A stretch of DNA of 64,000 nucleotides from Opacimonas sp002292215 (GTDB lineage: Bacteria > Pseudomonadota > Gammaproteobacteria > Enterobacterales > Alteromonadaceae). Numbering within the stretch: the stretch's first letter is position 1; each line of letters opens with the position of its first letter. Below, piece after piece: positions 34,406 to 42,719 of the stretch. The stretch lies in the NCBI GenBank assembly GCA_943846745.1, contig OX044360.1, positions 2,232,001 to 2,296,000 on the forward strand, read 5' to 3'. The translations under genes were made by a program, and so were the position numbers. Below the pieces are notes generated by a model that was given only the letters and a program-made list of their open reading frames with translations, was not told the DNA's origin and searched no databases.

Positions 34406-35320
34406 TTAGTCACGCCAGCGTTTGGTGATATCGTCGTAGGCATCAATACGACGGTCTCGAAAATATGGCCATATACGCTTAATATCTTCAGTACGTTGCA
34501 AATCAAGATCGACGATTAAATTTTCTGGTTGATCAGTAGAAGCTTGGGCGAGTAATTCTCCTTGTGGGCCTGCAACAAAGCTTGTCCCCCAAAATTCAAT
34601 TCCTTCTTCACCGTTTGGTGATAATTCAAATCCAGTGCGATTAGCTACCACCACAGGGACTGAATTAGCAACAGCGTGACTGCGTTGAATGATTTGCCAT
34701 GCATCACGTTGACGCGCTTGTTCTGCTGGTGTGTCATTTCGATCCCAACCAATTGCCGTTGGGTAAAATAAAATCTCAGCACCTGCCATTGCCATTAACC
34801 GAGCAGCTTCTGGATACCATTGATCCCAACAGACTAAGACCCCCAGTTTACCGATAGACGTATCGATTGGCGTAAAGCCAAGATCACCTGGCGTAAAATA
34901 AAACTTTTCATAAAAACCGGGATCATCTGGGATATGCATTTTGCGATAGATCCCTACAATATCGGCGCTACAATCGTATACGACAGCGGTGTTGTGATAC
35001 AAACCGGCAGCACGTTTTTCAAACATAGAAGTGATCAATACAATATTTAATTCAGCGGCTAATGTTCCAAAAAACGTATGCCCTTCACCCTCAATCGGCT
35101 CGGCTAAATCAAACACGTCCACATCTTCGGTTTGACAAAAATACAAGGTGCTGTGCAGCTCTTGGAGTAACACGCAGCGACATCCCTCTTGCGCTAACTG
35201 GCGAATTTGGGTGGCACTGTCTTGCCAATTAGTGTACTTATCATTCCCTGAGATAGCTTGTTGGACAACGCCAACTCTGACTTTTGGTTTAGCTAGTTTA
35301 GTTGATTTAGATGATTGCAT
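34406..35320 (-). CDS. aguB: N-carbamoylputrescine amidase
   Basis: Nitrilase-superfamily enzyme that turns N-carbamoylputrescine into putrescine, CO2 and ammonia. 304 residues, ATG 35320. The catalytic triad is in view: E54 (QELHSTLYF), K127 (YRKMHIPDDPGFYEKFYFTPGD) and C164 (VCWDQWYPEAARL). The text matches plant and Pseudomonas AguB closely, including AIGWDRNDTPAEQARQRDAWQ. The N-terminus carries an extra basic stretch (SSKSTKLAKPK). It lies 68 bases downstream of aguA on the same strand and makes the second half of the arginine-agmatine-putrescine route. Confidence 0.95.
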   Translation of the reverse strand: MQSSKSTKLAKPKVRVGVVQQAISGNDKYTNWQDSATQIRQLAQEGCRCVLLQELHSTLYFCQTEDVDVFDLAEPIEGEGHTFFGTLAAELNIVLITSMFEKRAAGLYHNTAVVYDCSADIVGIYRKMHIPDDPGFYEKFYFTPGDLGFTPIDTSIGKLGVLVCWDQWYPEAARLMAMAGAEILFYPTAIGWDRNDTPAEQARQRDAWQIIQRSHAVANSVPVVVANRTGFELSPNGEEGIEFWGTSFVAGPQGELLAQASTDQPENLIVDLDLQRTEDIKRIWPYFRDRRIDAYDDITKRWRD

Positions 35321-35388
35321 AGTTCGCTCTCAATGCTGCCGATGGTGTTATGTGAACACTTACTGGCATGTGGTTTTTTTAAAATAAG

Positions 35389-36468
35389 TTATAGTGCTAC
35401 TACCGTGACTTGTTCTAACGCCTGTGCAATCCAGTGCGGCTGAATAACGCCTTGTGGCACTTGCATGGTAATACAATGTAATGAGCCATATTGTCGGATT
35501 AACGTCGCACAATTCACTGGAATAATCTGATGATGCGGATAAGCTCTGGCTAGCACTGCCATCGCGTCTTTATCTTCAGGCACACCATAGACAGGTGCCA
35601 ATATGAGGTCATTAAAAATTAAAAAATTGGCATAGGATGCGGGTAAGCGTTCGGCACCTGTACCGGCATTATCAAGATCGTCAATGCCATCCATAATATG
35701 TGGCAACGGTAGGCCGAAAAGCGTATGGTCAGGAAACGCACTGTGTAACTCCTGCGCCATCGCATCAAGTCCGGAAAAATGAGAGTCATCTGGGCGATTG
35801 CTTGCTCCCTGATACACGATCCCTTGATGCAACGTAAAACGCGCTAGAGTATCAATATGACCGTCGGTGTCATCGTTTTCTAAATGACCGTGGTACAAAA
35901 TTGTCACTTGCTGAGCGCCTAAATGCTCACTAAATAACGCATGATAGTCTTGCTCAGTGAGCTGGGGGTTTCGTTTAGGATGCAATAAACATTGTGCAGT
36001 GGAAAGTAAGTGACCGTCGCCATCAATTTCTAGTGCACCGCCTTCGACAATTTCAGGAAAGCTGATCAATGGCTGTGACAATAATGGAGCTAAATAACGA
36101 CGATTGACTTGTGTATCGAGATCCGCCGCATATTTATCTGCCCAGCCATTAAATTCAAATTCAATCGGCTGTACTTGCCCGTCATGTTCGACAGTCAAAA
36201 ATCCATAATCACGAACCCAAGTATCATTAAATTGTGCTGGGACAATTAATACCCCAGTAAAATCTGCAAGTTGCAGTTGTACATCAACAATGTCTTGTTC
36301 TGCAACTAACAAAACAACCACGCCCGTGGATTGGGTAATATGGGTGATAATGTTAAGATACACAGAACGGGTGTCTTGTAGCCAAGGCGCCCAATCGGTT
36401 TGTTGATGTGGCCAAGCTAAAATCACGGCTTCTTGGGTTACCCACTCAGGCAATAGTTGATAAGTCAT
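35389..36468 (-). CDS. aguA: Agmatine deiminase
   Basis: Converts agmatine to N-carbamoylputrescine and ammonia. 359 residues, ATG 36468 with a weak ribosome binding site. Guanidine-modifying fold: EAVILAWPHQQTDWAPWL (substrate loop), NDTWVRDYGFLTV, GGALEIDGDGHLLST, TDGHIDTLARF (catalytic His and Asp) and C332 in GSLHCITMQVPQG. It is slightly diverged from Pseudomonas AguA (about 365 residues) but all catalytic positions are there. Upstream of aguB; no agmatine transporter or arginine decarboxylase is in the window. Confidence 0.92.
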   Translation of the reverse strand: MTYQLLPEWVTQEAVILAWPHQQTDWAPWLQDTRSVYLNIITHITQSTGVVVLLVAEQDIVDVQLQLADFTGVLIVPAQFNDTWVRDYGFLTVEHDGQVQPIEFEFNGWADKYAADLDTQVNRRYLAPLLSQPLISFPEIVEGGALEIDGDGHLLSTAQCLLHPKRNPQLTEQDYHALFSEHLGAQQVTILYHGHLENDDTDGHIDTLARFTLHQGIVYQGASNRPDDSHFSGLDAMAQELHSAFPDHTLFGLPLPHIMDGIDDLDNAGTGAERLPASYANFLIFNDLILAPVYGVPEDKDAMAVLARAYPHHQIIPVNCATLIRQYGSLHCITMQVPQGVIQPHWIAQALEQVTVVAL

Positions 36469-36510
36469 AATTGATAGCTCATAGTGTTAATTCTTAATTT
36501 ATCGGGTTGG

Positions 36511-37218
36511 TTATTTTAAATGTCTGCCGCCGTCTAAATGCATAGTTTGTCCCGTAACAAAGTCACAATCGAACAAATAATTCATCGCTTTAACCGCTTC
36601 TTGTGGGCCTGGACAAATTTGTAATAATGATTTTTGTAATGATTTAGCTTTATAGGCATCCGAATCATGTTCGTTAAACATTAATAACGCTGGTGCAATA
36701 CTATTCACTTTAACATTCGGTGCGAGTAGGGTCGCAAAAGACAGCGTAAGATTATGTAAAGCGGCTTTACTAGCTGCATATGCAATGTGCTTTTTACTGC
36801 CAGTATTCTGCACATAATCAGTCATGTGGATAATATCAGCGACACCATCAAAAGCGAGTAATTTTTGATGTAACGCGAGGTTAATTTCATATGGTGCTTG
36901 GGCATGGACTTGCATCATTTTTTGCATTAAATGCGCATAGTTGTCTGTCTCTGCTTCTTGATCCCAATCTGACGCATTATGAATTATCGCACGTAATGCG
37001 GCATAGTCAGTATTTACCAATTTACATAAACGAGCGATGTCGTTAGGTTGGGCAAAATCACATTGGATCATGCGTGCACCTTGAGCGGCGAGGGCGTCCA
37101 CTTGCGGCTTATGAGTGCGATAAGTAATGATGACCGTTTCGCCTTGGGCAATTAATGCCTCGGCCATGGCTAAGCCGAGTCGTTGTGCTCCACCGGTAAT
37201 TAGTATTGCTGCGCTCAA
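36511..37218 (-). CDS. folM: Dihydromonapterin reductase (FolM)
   Basis: Short-chain dehydrogenase that reduces dihydromonapterin and, weakly, dihydrofolate. 235 residues. The start is TTG 37218 (giving MSAAILITGGAQRLGLAMAE) with AAGGA upstream; no ATG is available. Rossmann motif ITGGAQRLGLA, HNASDW, catalytic Y-x3-K in YAASKAALHN, and the FolM-specific VNSIAPALLMFNEHDSDAY and DGGRHLK ending. Very close to E. coli FolM in these words. Divergent from folE with about 169 bases between, so two enzymes of pterin metabolism share one control region, as in several gammaproteobacteria. Confidence 0.93.
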   Translation of the reverse strand: MSAAILITGGAQRLGLAMAEALIAQGETVIITYRTHKPQVDALAAQGARMIQCDFAQPNDIARLCKLVNTDYAALRAIIHNASDWDQEAETDNYAHLMQKMMQVHAQAPYEINLALHQKLLAFDGVADIIHMTDYVQNTGSKKHIAYAASKAALHNLTLSFATLLAPNVKVNSIAPALLMFNEHDSDAYKAKSLQKSLLQICPGPQEAVKAMNYLFDCDFVTGQTMHLDGGRHLK

Positions 37219-37387
37219 AATGGTATCCTTATGCAGAAATATGAGTAAAATATGGATCGGAAATATGAATATTTTTAGTAGTTTACCTAATTAAAAAGAG
37301 TAAAGCGTTAAATTATATAGATTTTTTTAATCCAAAATCAGTTGTTGCACCGTATACTAATACACACTTTAAATGATGGATTGACTT

Positions 37388-38074
37388 ATGTTAGCAAAAG
37401 AAGCAGTTATTGTTCGCACCGCATTGGAGCCTGCGATTACCAAAGAAGCTGCGCTTGTTCGTACTGCCCTCATTGAACAAGGGCTTGAAACCCCAATGAA
37501 AGACAACGGTTTAACTGACGATGAAAAACGCAGTAAGATCCAACGCGCAATGAATGACGTGATGGATGCATTGGGTTTGGATTTGGAAGATGACAGTTTA
37601 TGTGACACCCCGCGACGTATCGCTAAGATGTACGTTGACGAGATATTCTCGGGTTTAGATTATCGTAAATTTCCTAAAATCACCCAAATTGAAAATAAAA
37701 TGAAAATTGAACAGCCGGTTCAAGTCTCTGATGTTTCTTTAACGAGTACTTGCGAGCATCATTTTGTGACTATCGATGGCACAGCTTCAGTATCTTATAT
37801 TCCAAAACAAACCGTTATCGGCTTGTCTAAAATCAATCGCTTGGTTGCGTTCTTTGCGCAGCGCCCGCAAGTACAAGAACGATTAACGCAGCAAATTATG
37901 GTGGCACTACAAGCATTGACCGGCACCGAAGATGTTGCTGTTAGTATTAATGCAACGCATTATTGTGTCAAAGCACGCGGTATTCGTGATAGTAAGTCGT
38001 ATACTAAAACGTCATCATTAGGCGGTGTGTTTAGTCGTGATGCAGATATGCGCAAAGAATTCTTCGCAGGATAA
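37388..38074 (+). CDS. folE: GTP cyclohydrolase I (FolE)
   Basis: Makes 7,8-dihydroneopterin triphosphate from GTP, first step of folate and pterin synthesis. 228 residues, ATG 37388. Core motifs: DTPRRIAKMYVDEIFSGLDY, TSTCEHHFVTIDG (zinc Cys and catalytic His), IGLSKINRLVAFFAQRPQVQERL and THYCVKARGIRD (second zinc Cys). The N-terminus holds two copies of a 10-residue segment, KEAVIVRTAL at 4-13 and KEAALVRTAL at 19-28; E. coli has one, in KEAALVHEAL. A terminator follows. The zinc ligands mark it as the type IA enzyme. Confidence 0.96.
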   Translation: MLAKEAVIVRTALEPAITKEAALVRTALIEQGLETPMKDNGLTDDEKRSKIQRAMNDVMDALGLDLEDDSLCDTPRRIAKMYVDEIFSGLDYRKFPKITQIENKMKIEQPVQVSDVSLTSTCEHHFVTIDGTASVSYIPKQTVIGLSKINRLVAFFAQRPQVQERLTQQIMVALQALTGTEDVAVSINATHYCVKARGIRDSKSYTKTSSLGGVFSRDADMRKEFFAG

Positions 38075-38139
38075 CATTGATAAGCATCTAAGCATGTATG
38101 TCGTAACCAGTAATAACATGCGCATACTAATCTCTCTAT

Positions 38140-38172
38140 AACCCAAGTGATGAAAATGACTTGGGTTTTTTA
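38140..38172 (+). terminator. Intrinsic terminator after folE
   Basis: ACCCAAGT (38141-38148) pairs with ACTTGGGT (38159-38166), ten-base loop, followed by a run of T. The blc ribosome binding site begins a few bases later. Confidence 0.88.
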
Positions 38173-38189
38173 TTTTAAAGGAACCCTGT

Positions 38190-38726
38190 ATGTCCCAATA
38201 TGTTAGTAAGGTGCTTGTTATTGTATGTATCGTTGGCGCACTTCTCAGTCTGAGTGCATGTACGAGTATTCCACAAGGCATTACTCCGGTAAGTGATTTT
38301 GATAAATCACGTTATTTGGGAACTTGGTATGAAATCGCTCGTTTAGATCATCCTTTTGAGCGTGGCTTAGAGCAAATTTCAGCAACGTACTCTGTTCGCG
38401 ATGATGGCGGGATTGATGTACTCAATCAAGGTTATGAAATCGTAGCGGGTGAGTGGACACAAGCTAATGGTAAAGCGTATTTTGTGGGTGATGATACGAT
38501 TGGGCATTTAAAAGTGTCATTTTTTGGACCATTTTATGCCAGCTATGTGATTGCGCAGCTAGACAGCAACTATCAGTATGCCTTAGTGACAGGGCCTGAT
38601 ACGGATTATCTGTGGATTTTGTCTCGGACCAAATTCCTTGAACCTAGCATTATTGACAAACTATTAAATTTCGCAGAAAGTAAAGGGTATGACACCAGCG
38701 CGATGATTTATGTGAAACATGATTAA
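38190..38726 (+). CDS. blc: Outer-membrane lipocalin Blc
   Basis: A 178-residue lipoprotein, ATG 38190 behind AAAGGAACC. Signal peptide with lipobox LSAC at residues 21-24, so C24 becomes lipid-modified; residue +2 is T, which permits outer-membrane sorting. The lipocalin calyx starts with the SCR1 motif YLGTWYEIARLDHPFERGLEQISATYSV and has the second motif TGPDTDYLWILSRTK. Bacterial lipocalins bind lysophospholipids or fatty acids and help membrane maintenance in stress. Monocistronic between folE and the DinB gene. Confidence 0.94.
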   Translation: MSQYVSKVLVIVCIVGALLSLSACTSIPQGITPVSDFDKSRYLGTWYEIARLDHPFERGLEQISATYSVRDDGGIDVLNQGYEIVAGEWTQANGKAYFVGDDTIGHLKVSFFGPFYASYVIAQLDSNYQYALVTGPDTDYLWILSRTKFLEPSIIDKLLNFAESKGYDTSAMIYVKHD

Positions 38727-38834
38727 TTTTCTAAAGTGTGTAATATTTTGAACATAGTAAAGGTCTAGTATAATAAGTGACAAAATACCAATTGTCAGAA
38801 TAAGCCAACTAATACATAAGGATGTTTTTAATTA

Positions 38835-39341
38835 ATGCTTAGCAGTCATAGTGAAGTTATCGATCAATCCATCGTATTATTGCAATCGTTAAGTCATGAT
38901 GAATATCAGGATATCTGTCAGCCTTTATTTAGTGCCTCGATTGGTCAGCATATCCGTCATATCGTTGATCATTTTACTAGTCTCATGCGTGGGCTGGAAA
39001 CCACTACCGTCGATTACAATTATCGCTCTCGGCAAAGTGAGATTGAAACGTCACTCGCTGTTGCCATTAGTCAGTTACATCATATTAAAACCTGGATCCT
39101 GACACTCACAGAAAGCCAACTCTTACAAGCCCTGAGCGTTGTCTCTGATATCAATGTGCACCATACTCATCACGTGACCGTGCAATCGACAACAGCCCGG
39201 GAGCTAGTATTTTGTGCTTCTCATGCAATCCACCATTATGCGTTAGTTAAAATTATTCGCCAATTGCAAGGCGCTCAAGTCGATGTTAACTTTGGCGTTG
39301 CCCCCGCTACGATCGCCTATCAGCAGTCTCTGCAAAATTAA
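38835..39341 (+). CDS. DinB-superfamily protein
   Basis: A 168-residue four-helix-bundle protein, ATG 38835. Metal-site histidines of the DinB/YfiT fold are visible: GQHIRHIVDHFTSLM near residue 38 and SHAIHHYALVKIIRQLQG near 136, with additional His in NVHHTHHVTVQ. Family members are nickel- or zinc-dependent transferases or hydrolases, mostly thiol transferases; no substrate can be read here. No obvious operon partner: blc is 108 bases upstream and the PhnA-like gene 160 bases downstream. Confidence 0.8.
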   Translation: MLSSHSEVIDQSIVLLQSLSHDEYQDICQPLFSASIGQHIRHIVDHFTSLMRGLETTTVDYNYRSRQSEIETSLAVAISQLHHIKTWILTLTESQLLQALSVVSDINVHHTHHVTVQSTTARELVFCASHAIHHYALVKIIRQLQGAQVDVNFGVAPATIAYQQSLQN

Positions 39342-39501
39342 CTATCAACATCCTCTTAATCATTAATAGAAACCATTAATAGATTGCTGTGATATAATCC
39401 CTTTTTATTTTGTGGGCTTAGTGCATTTAGAGTTTACGCTTTTATAGCCGTACTCATATGCGCACAAGCTTTCCCTATCTTTTTATGAGTGAAACCGCAA
39501 C

Positions 39502-40065
39502 ATGTCTTTAGAAAAACATCTCCTTGAACGTGCCAATAAACAATGTGAATTATGTACGGCGACAGACCGTTTAATCCCATACGCCATTGAATATTCTCCC
39601 GATACGACCGCAAATTGTGCGATTTTGTTATGTGGCAACTGCCATGACCAAATCGAAGGTGAAGTTGAGTTAGATATCAATCACTGGCGTTGTCTCAATG
39701 ACAGTATGTGGTCACAAACACCAGCGGTACAAGTGATGGCATATCGAATGCTTGGCCGGGTGAGTACTGAAAGCTGGGCACAAGATAGTATGGACATGCT
39801 ATATCTTGAAGATGATGTTAAGCAATGGGCTGAAGCGGGCATGATCAGTAATGACGAGCCTACTTTGGATGTTAATGGTGTGGCATTAAAAGCCGGCGAT
39901 AGTGTCACTATCATCAAAGATCTTGATGTGAAAGGCGCAGGATTTACTGCTAAACGCGGCACACCGGTACGTAATATTGGTTTATCGGACAATCCCTTGC
40001 ATATTGAAGGTCGGGTAAATGGTCAGCGCATTGTCATTATTGCCGCTTATACGAAAAAGAATTAA
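39502..40065 (+). CDS. PhnA-like zinc-ribbon protein
   Basis: A 187-residue protein, ATG 39502. N-terminal zinc ribbon: C15 and C18 in CELCTATDRL and a second pair in LLCGNCHDQIEG. The C-terminal half is the YjdM/PhnA SH3-like domain (VNGVALKAGDSVTIIKDLDVKGAGFTAKRGT in segments; RVNGQRIVIIAAYTKKN). This longer form, near 190 residues, is common in marine gammaproteobacteria and Bacteroidetes; E. coli YjdM has 111. Despite the name it is not part of phosphonate degradation in E. coli. Function unknown. Confidence 0.85.
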   Translation: MSLEKHLLERANKQCELCTATDRLIPYAIEYSPDTTANCAILLCGNCHDQIEGEVELDINHWRCLNDSMWSQTPAVQVMAYRMLGRVSTESWAQDSMDMLYLEDDVKQWAEAGMISNDEPTLDVNGVALKAGDSVTIIKDLDVKGAGFTAKRGTPVRNIGLSDNPLHIEGRVNGQRIVIIAAYTKKN

Positions 40066-40147
40066 TCATTATAAAAAATAATCCTGCATCGGGGTATTTT
40101 TCATCTATAGTTCGGAAGAATAAATAATTTTTTAAAGGACTAATATT

Positions 40148-40729
40148 ATGAAAACACTACCAATTGTTGTCGTATCTTGCACGTTATTTTGCACCTCATT
40201 ATATAGCTCACAATCACATGCTGAGGGGTGGTGGGATAGCGTTAAAAATATGTTAGGTATGGGCTCGGATTCGGCGCCCACACAAACCGCTGATGTGAAG
40301 CAAATGGCAACAGATGCATTCCCTTCTGCTGCAGAGCTAATTGCTTCGTTAACCGACAACTTAGGAGTGTCAACCGAACAAGCCACTGGCGGCATGGGCG
40401 CAATTTTGAATTACGCTAAACAAAATATCTCTAGTGAAAAATTCTCGCAACTCTCTAGCGCGATACCGGGTGTCGATAGTCTGTTAAGTGCGGTCCCCGC
40501 AGTCGCGACGTTATCTGAAGGTGGGTTAGGCGGCTTAATGAATAAAGCTGCTGAATATAGTGATTCGTTAAAAAGCATCAACGACCTCAAAAATCAATTT
40601 GATACACTAGGCTTGGATACTGGCATGATTATGAAATATGTATCGCAAGCACAGCAGTATTTGGATACGCCACAAGGACAAGAAGCCAAAACGATGTTAA
40701 CGGATGCGTTTGCTAAATGGGTTAGCTAG
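40148..40729 (+). CDS. DUF2780 exported protein
   Basis: A 193-residue protein, ATG 40148 behind AAAGGACTAATATT. Signal peptide about 1-25 (cleavage SHA-EGWW). The mature part has the DUF2780 pattern LIASLTDNLGVSTEQATGGMGAILNYAKQNIS and FSQLSSAIPGVDSLLSAVP, with helical Gly-rich repeats and the closing YLDTPQGQEAKTMLTDAF. The family (Vibrio VcgC/VcgE-type) is periplasmic and of unknown role. Monocistronic; convergent with olsF. Confidence 0.83.
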   Translation: MKTLPIVVVSCTLFCTSLYSSQSHAEGWWDSVKNMLGMGSDSAPTQTADVKQMATDAFPSAAELIASLTDNLGVSTEQATGGMGAILNYAKQNISSEKFSQLSSAIPGVDSLLSAVPAVATLSEGGLGGLMNKAAEYSDSLKSINDLKNQFDTLGLDTGMIMKYVSQAQQYLDTPQGQEAKTMLTDAFAKWVS

Positions 40730-40794
40730 TAAGCTGTTTAACCATTACCGTTCAGGAGATCCCAAGCCGAACAGTTAACCGTTAGTGTTCTGTA

Positions 40795-42534
40795 TTAAAG
40801 CGTACGCCCCAAAAAACGTTTTTGCATACGAGCAGGGACGTTTTTCATATTCACACTCAACAACAATCCTGGCGTGTGATTAAAACTCGTATCAATACCA
40901 AGCGCATGAAAATCAGCACCTAGCTTTTGGTATTGTTTGGCGAGTATTGGTAAATCCTTTCCATCGTGTTCGATTGCTTGTAAGTAAGTATTAACATACT
41001 TGTTGAGCCCAATTTGAATAGTACTTCCTTGCGATAATGCAAACGCAGCTAATTGTGGATGTAGGGCAAACTCAAAATGCTGACGGGGTTGCACATGTTC
41101 GGGCGCGTTCACTAGTCCATGTTCTATAATGCTCACGCTTTGTGGTTGGTATAATTTACTAATAGACACAGTGCCATACAAAATTCGATATTTTGGGAAG
41201 ACGTTCATGAACTCGCCAATGCCACGCCACAACATAAATAAGCCCTGAGGGGAGCGTTGATATTGCGGAATAATAAACGACCGTCCCATTTCCAAGCAAG
41301 GTTGTTGTTGATTGATAAATTCTGGCGAAAACTTAAACATTTTGTGTAAATACAATCCGTCCAAGCCATTAGCGGCAATAAGTTCATCTGTCCGTCCCAT
41401 TCGATATGCACCGATTATATGCGCCGGCTGCGTCGACTCCTCCGACGTTCGCACGACAAACAAATGTGTATAAGTGGCATCAAAGCTATCCGTATCACGA
41501 TCTGAACCTGAGCCTTCATTATGCATTCTAAATACGAGCTCACGTAAGCGTGCAATTTCATCCACTATGGCAGGTGTTTGGGTTTGCATTGACCAATACA
41601 CAGCAAACTCGCCTACCCTCACTAAACATTGCTGTGTAGGCAAATCAGCTAATTCTTGATGTAATGTTTCTATAGGGATCTCTGGGGCAAGAGGCGCCAT
41701 ATTCGATAGCGAAAGGTCAGACGGCCATGCATACTGCCATCGACTATCGACGGCGTAGCATAAGCTGCGAGCAAGATCAGCACCAGTTTGTGCTGGCAAA
41801 TGGTTCGGTATTGTCACACGCTGAGTGTGGTCAAGTTGAATGGTACGATGGGTATTTGCCATGAGTTCACGCGCCAACAACAACATCCGTAGGCGATAAT
41901 AAATACGTCCTAAAATATAGAAAAATGGGCGGTTTAAGCCTTGCACAAAGACACCAACGAACTCACCGCCTGCGTCTTTAGTTAATCGGTAAACCAGCTT
42001 GTTCCATTTGTGCTCAACAATTTCTTGGTGGGCGGTTTGGTAATAAGACACCCGCCCGGCTGGAAAAATGAGTAACGGGTGACCGGCTTTGACGTGGGCA
42101 ATAGCCAGTCGAATACTGGGTGCGTTTTTAGGATCATTCGGTGATAATGGGTTGGTAAAGATGAAATAATCTTCGAGTTCTTTAAATACTTTAAGACCAT
42201 GGTTAGCAAATACTTTGATATCAGGACGCTTTTTGCTAATAGCTCGAGCAAGAATAAGTCCTTCGATACCACCAAAGGGATGATTACTGGCGATGACTAC
42301 GGGACCCGTATCAGGAATTTGGTTTAACAATGAGGTTTCGTTGGTCACAGTGATCTGCTGTACATCAAGTAACTTGTCGACAAAGTCTTCTTTAGATAAC
42401 CCTTGCATCTGATTTTTCTGATACAAGGTATTCATTTTTGTTATGCCAAGAATACGGTCTAAAAACGGAAAGAATATACGCTGGAAGAAATTAGGCTGAG
42501 GAAAAAAATTAAGCAGACTGATTTTGGCTGACAT
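40795..42534 (-). CDS. olsF: Bifunctional ornithine-lipid acyltransferase OlsF
   Basis: A 579-residue fusion of two acyltransferases, the layout of OlsF, which alone makes ornithine lipids (membrane lipids without phosphorus). The N-terminal PlsC-like half (about 60-280) has block I NHPFGG at 84-89 followed by I90-E91, where PlsC has D, and FPAGR at 157-161. The C-terminal half (about 320-540) is OlsB/GNAT-like: ELVFRMHNEGSGSDRDTDSFDATYTHLFVV, GAYRMG, and CLEMGRSFIIPQYQRSPQGLFMLWRGIGEF in blocks. OlsF is known from Serratia, Vibrio and Flavobacteria, often induced by low phosphate; I see no Pho box upstream. Divergent from pyrC. Start ATG 42534. Confidence 0.82.
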   Translation of the reverse strand: MSAKISLLNFFPQPNFFQRIFFPFLDRILGITKMNTLYQKNQMQGLSKEDFVDKLLDVQQITVTNETSLLNQIPDTGPVVIASNHPFGGIEGLILARAISKKRPDIKVFANHGLKVFKELEDYFIFTNPLSPNDPKNAPSIRLAIAHVKAGHPLLIFPAGRVSYYQTAHQEIVEHKWNKLVYRLTKDAGGEFVGVFVQGLNRPFFYILGRIYYRLRMLLLARELMANTHRTIQLDHTQRVTIPNHLPAQTGADLARSLCYAVDSRWQYAWPSDLSLSNMAPLAPEIPIETLHQELADLPTQQCLVRVGEFAVYWSMQTQTPAIVDEIARLRELVFRMHNEGSGSDRDTDSFDATYTHLFVVRTSEESTQPAHIIGAYRMGRTDELIAANGLDGLYLHKMFKFSPEFINQQQPCLEMGRSFIIPQYQRSPQGLFMLWRGIGEFMNVFPKYRILYGTVSISKLYQPQSVSIIEHGLVNAPEHVQPRQHFEFALHPQLAAFALSQGSTIQIGLNKYVNTYLQAIEHDGKDLPILAKQYQKLGADFHALGIDTSFNHTPGLLLSVNMKNVPARMQKRFLGRTL

Positions 42535-42719
42535 GCAACTGAACTACCTTTGTCAAAATATGCGGTGTAGATAAATAAACTTTTTCTACCTTAATGCATG
42601 TTTGTTTATATTGGCAAGTATTAGATGCTGTTCATAACGATATAAATGTTGAAATCAGGCGAAAGTTTGCTGTGATTAGGGCATAATATAGCGGAATAAT
42701 TTACCGAGAGTGACTCAAC

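Noticed and set aside
42535..42719. Pho box upstream of olsF
   Set aside because: No pair of CTGTCAT-like repeats with the proper 11-base step is visible, so phosphate control is not claimed from the sequence.
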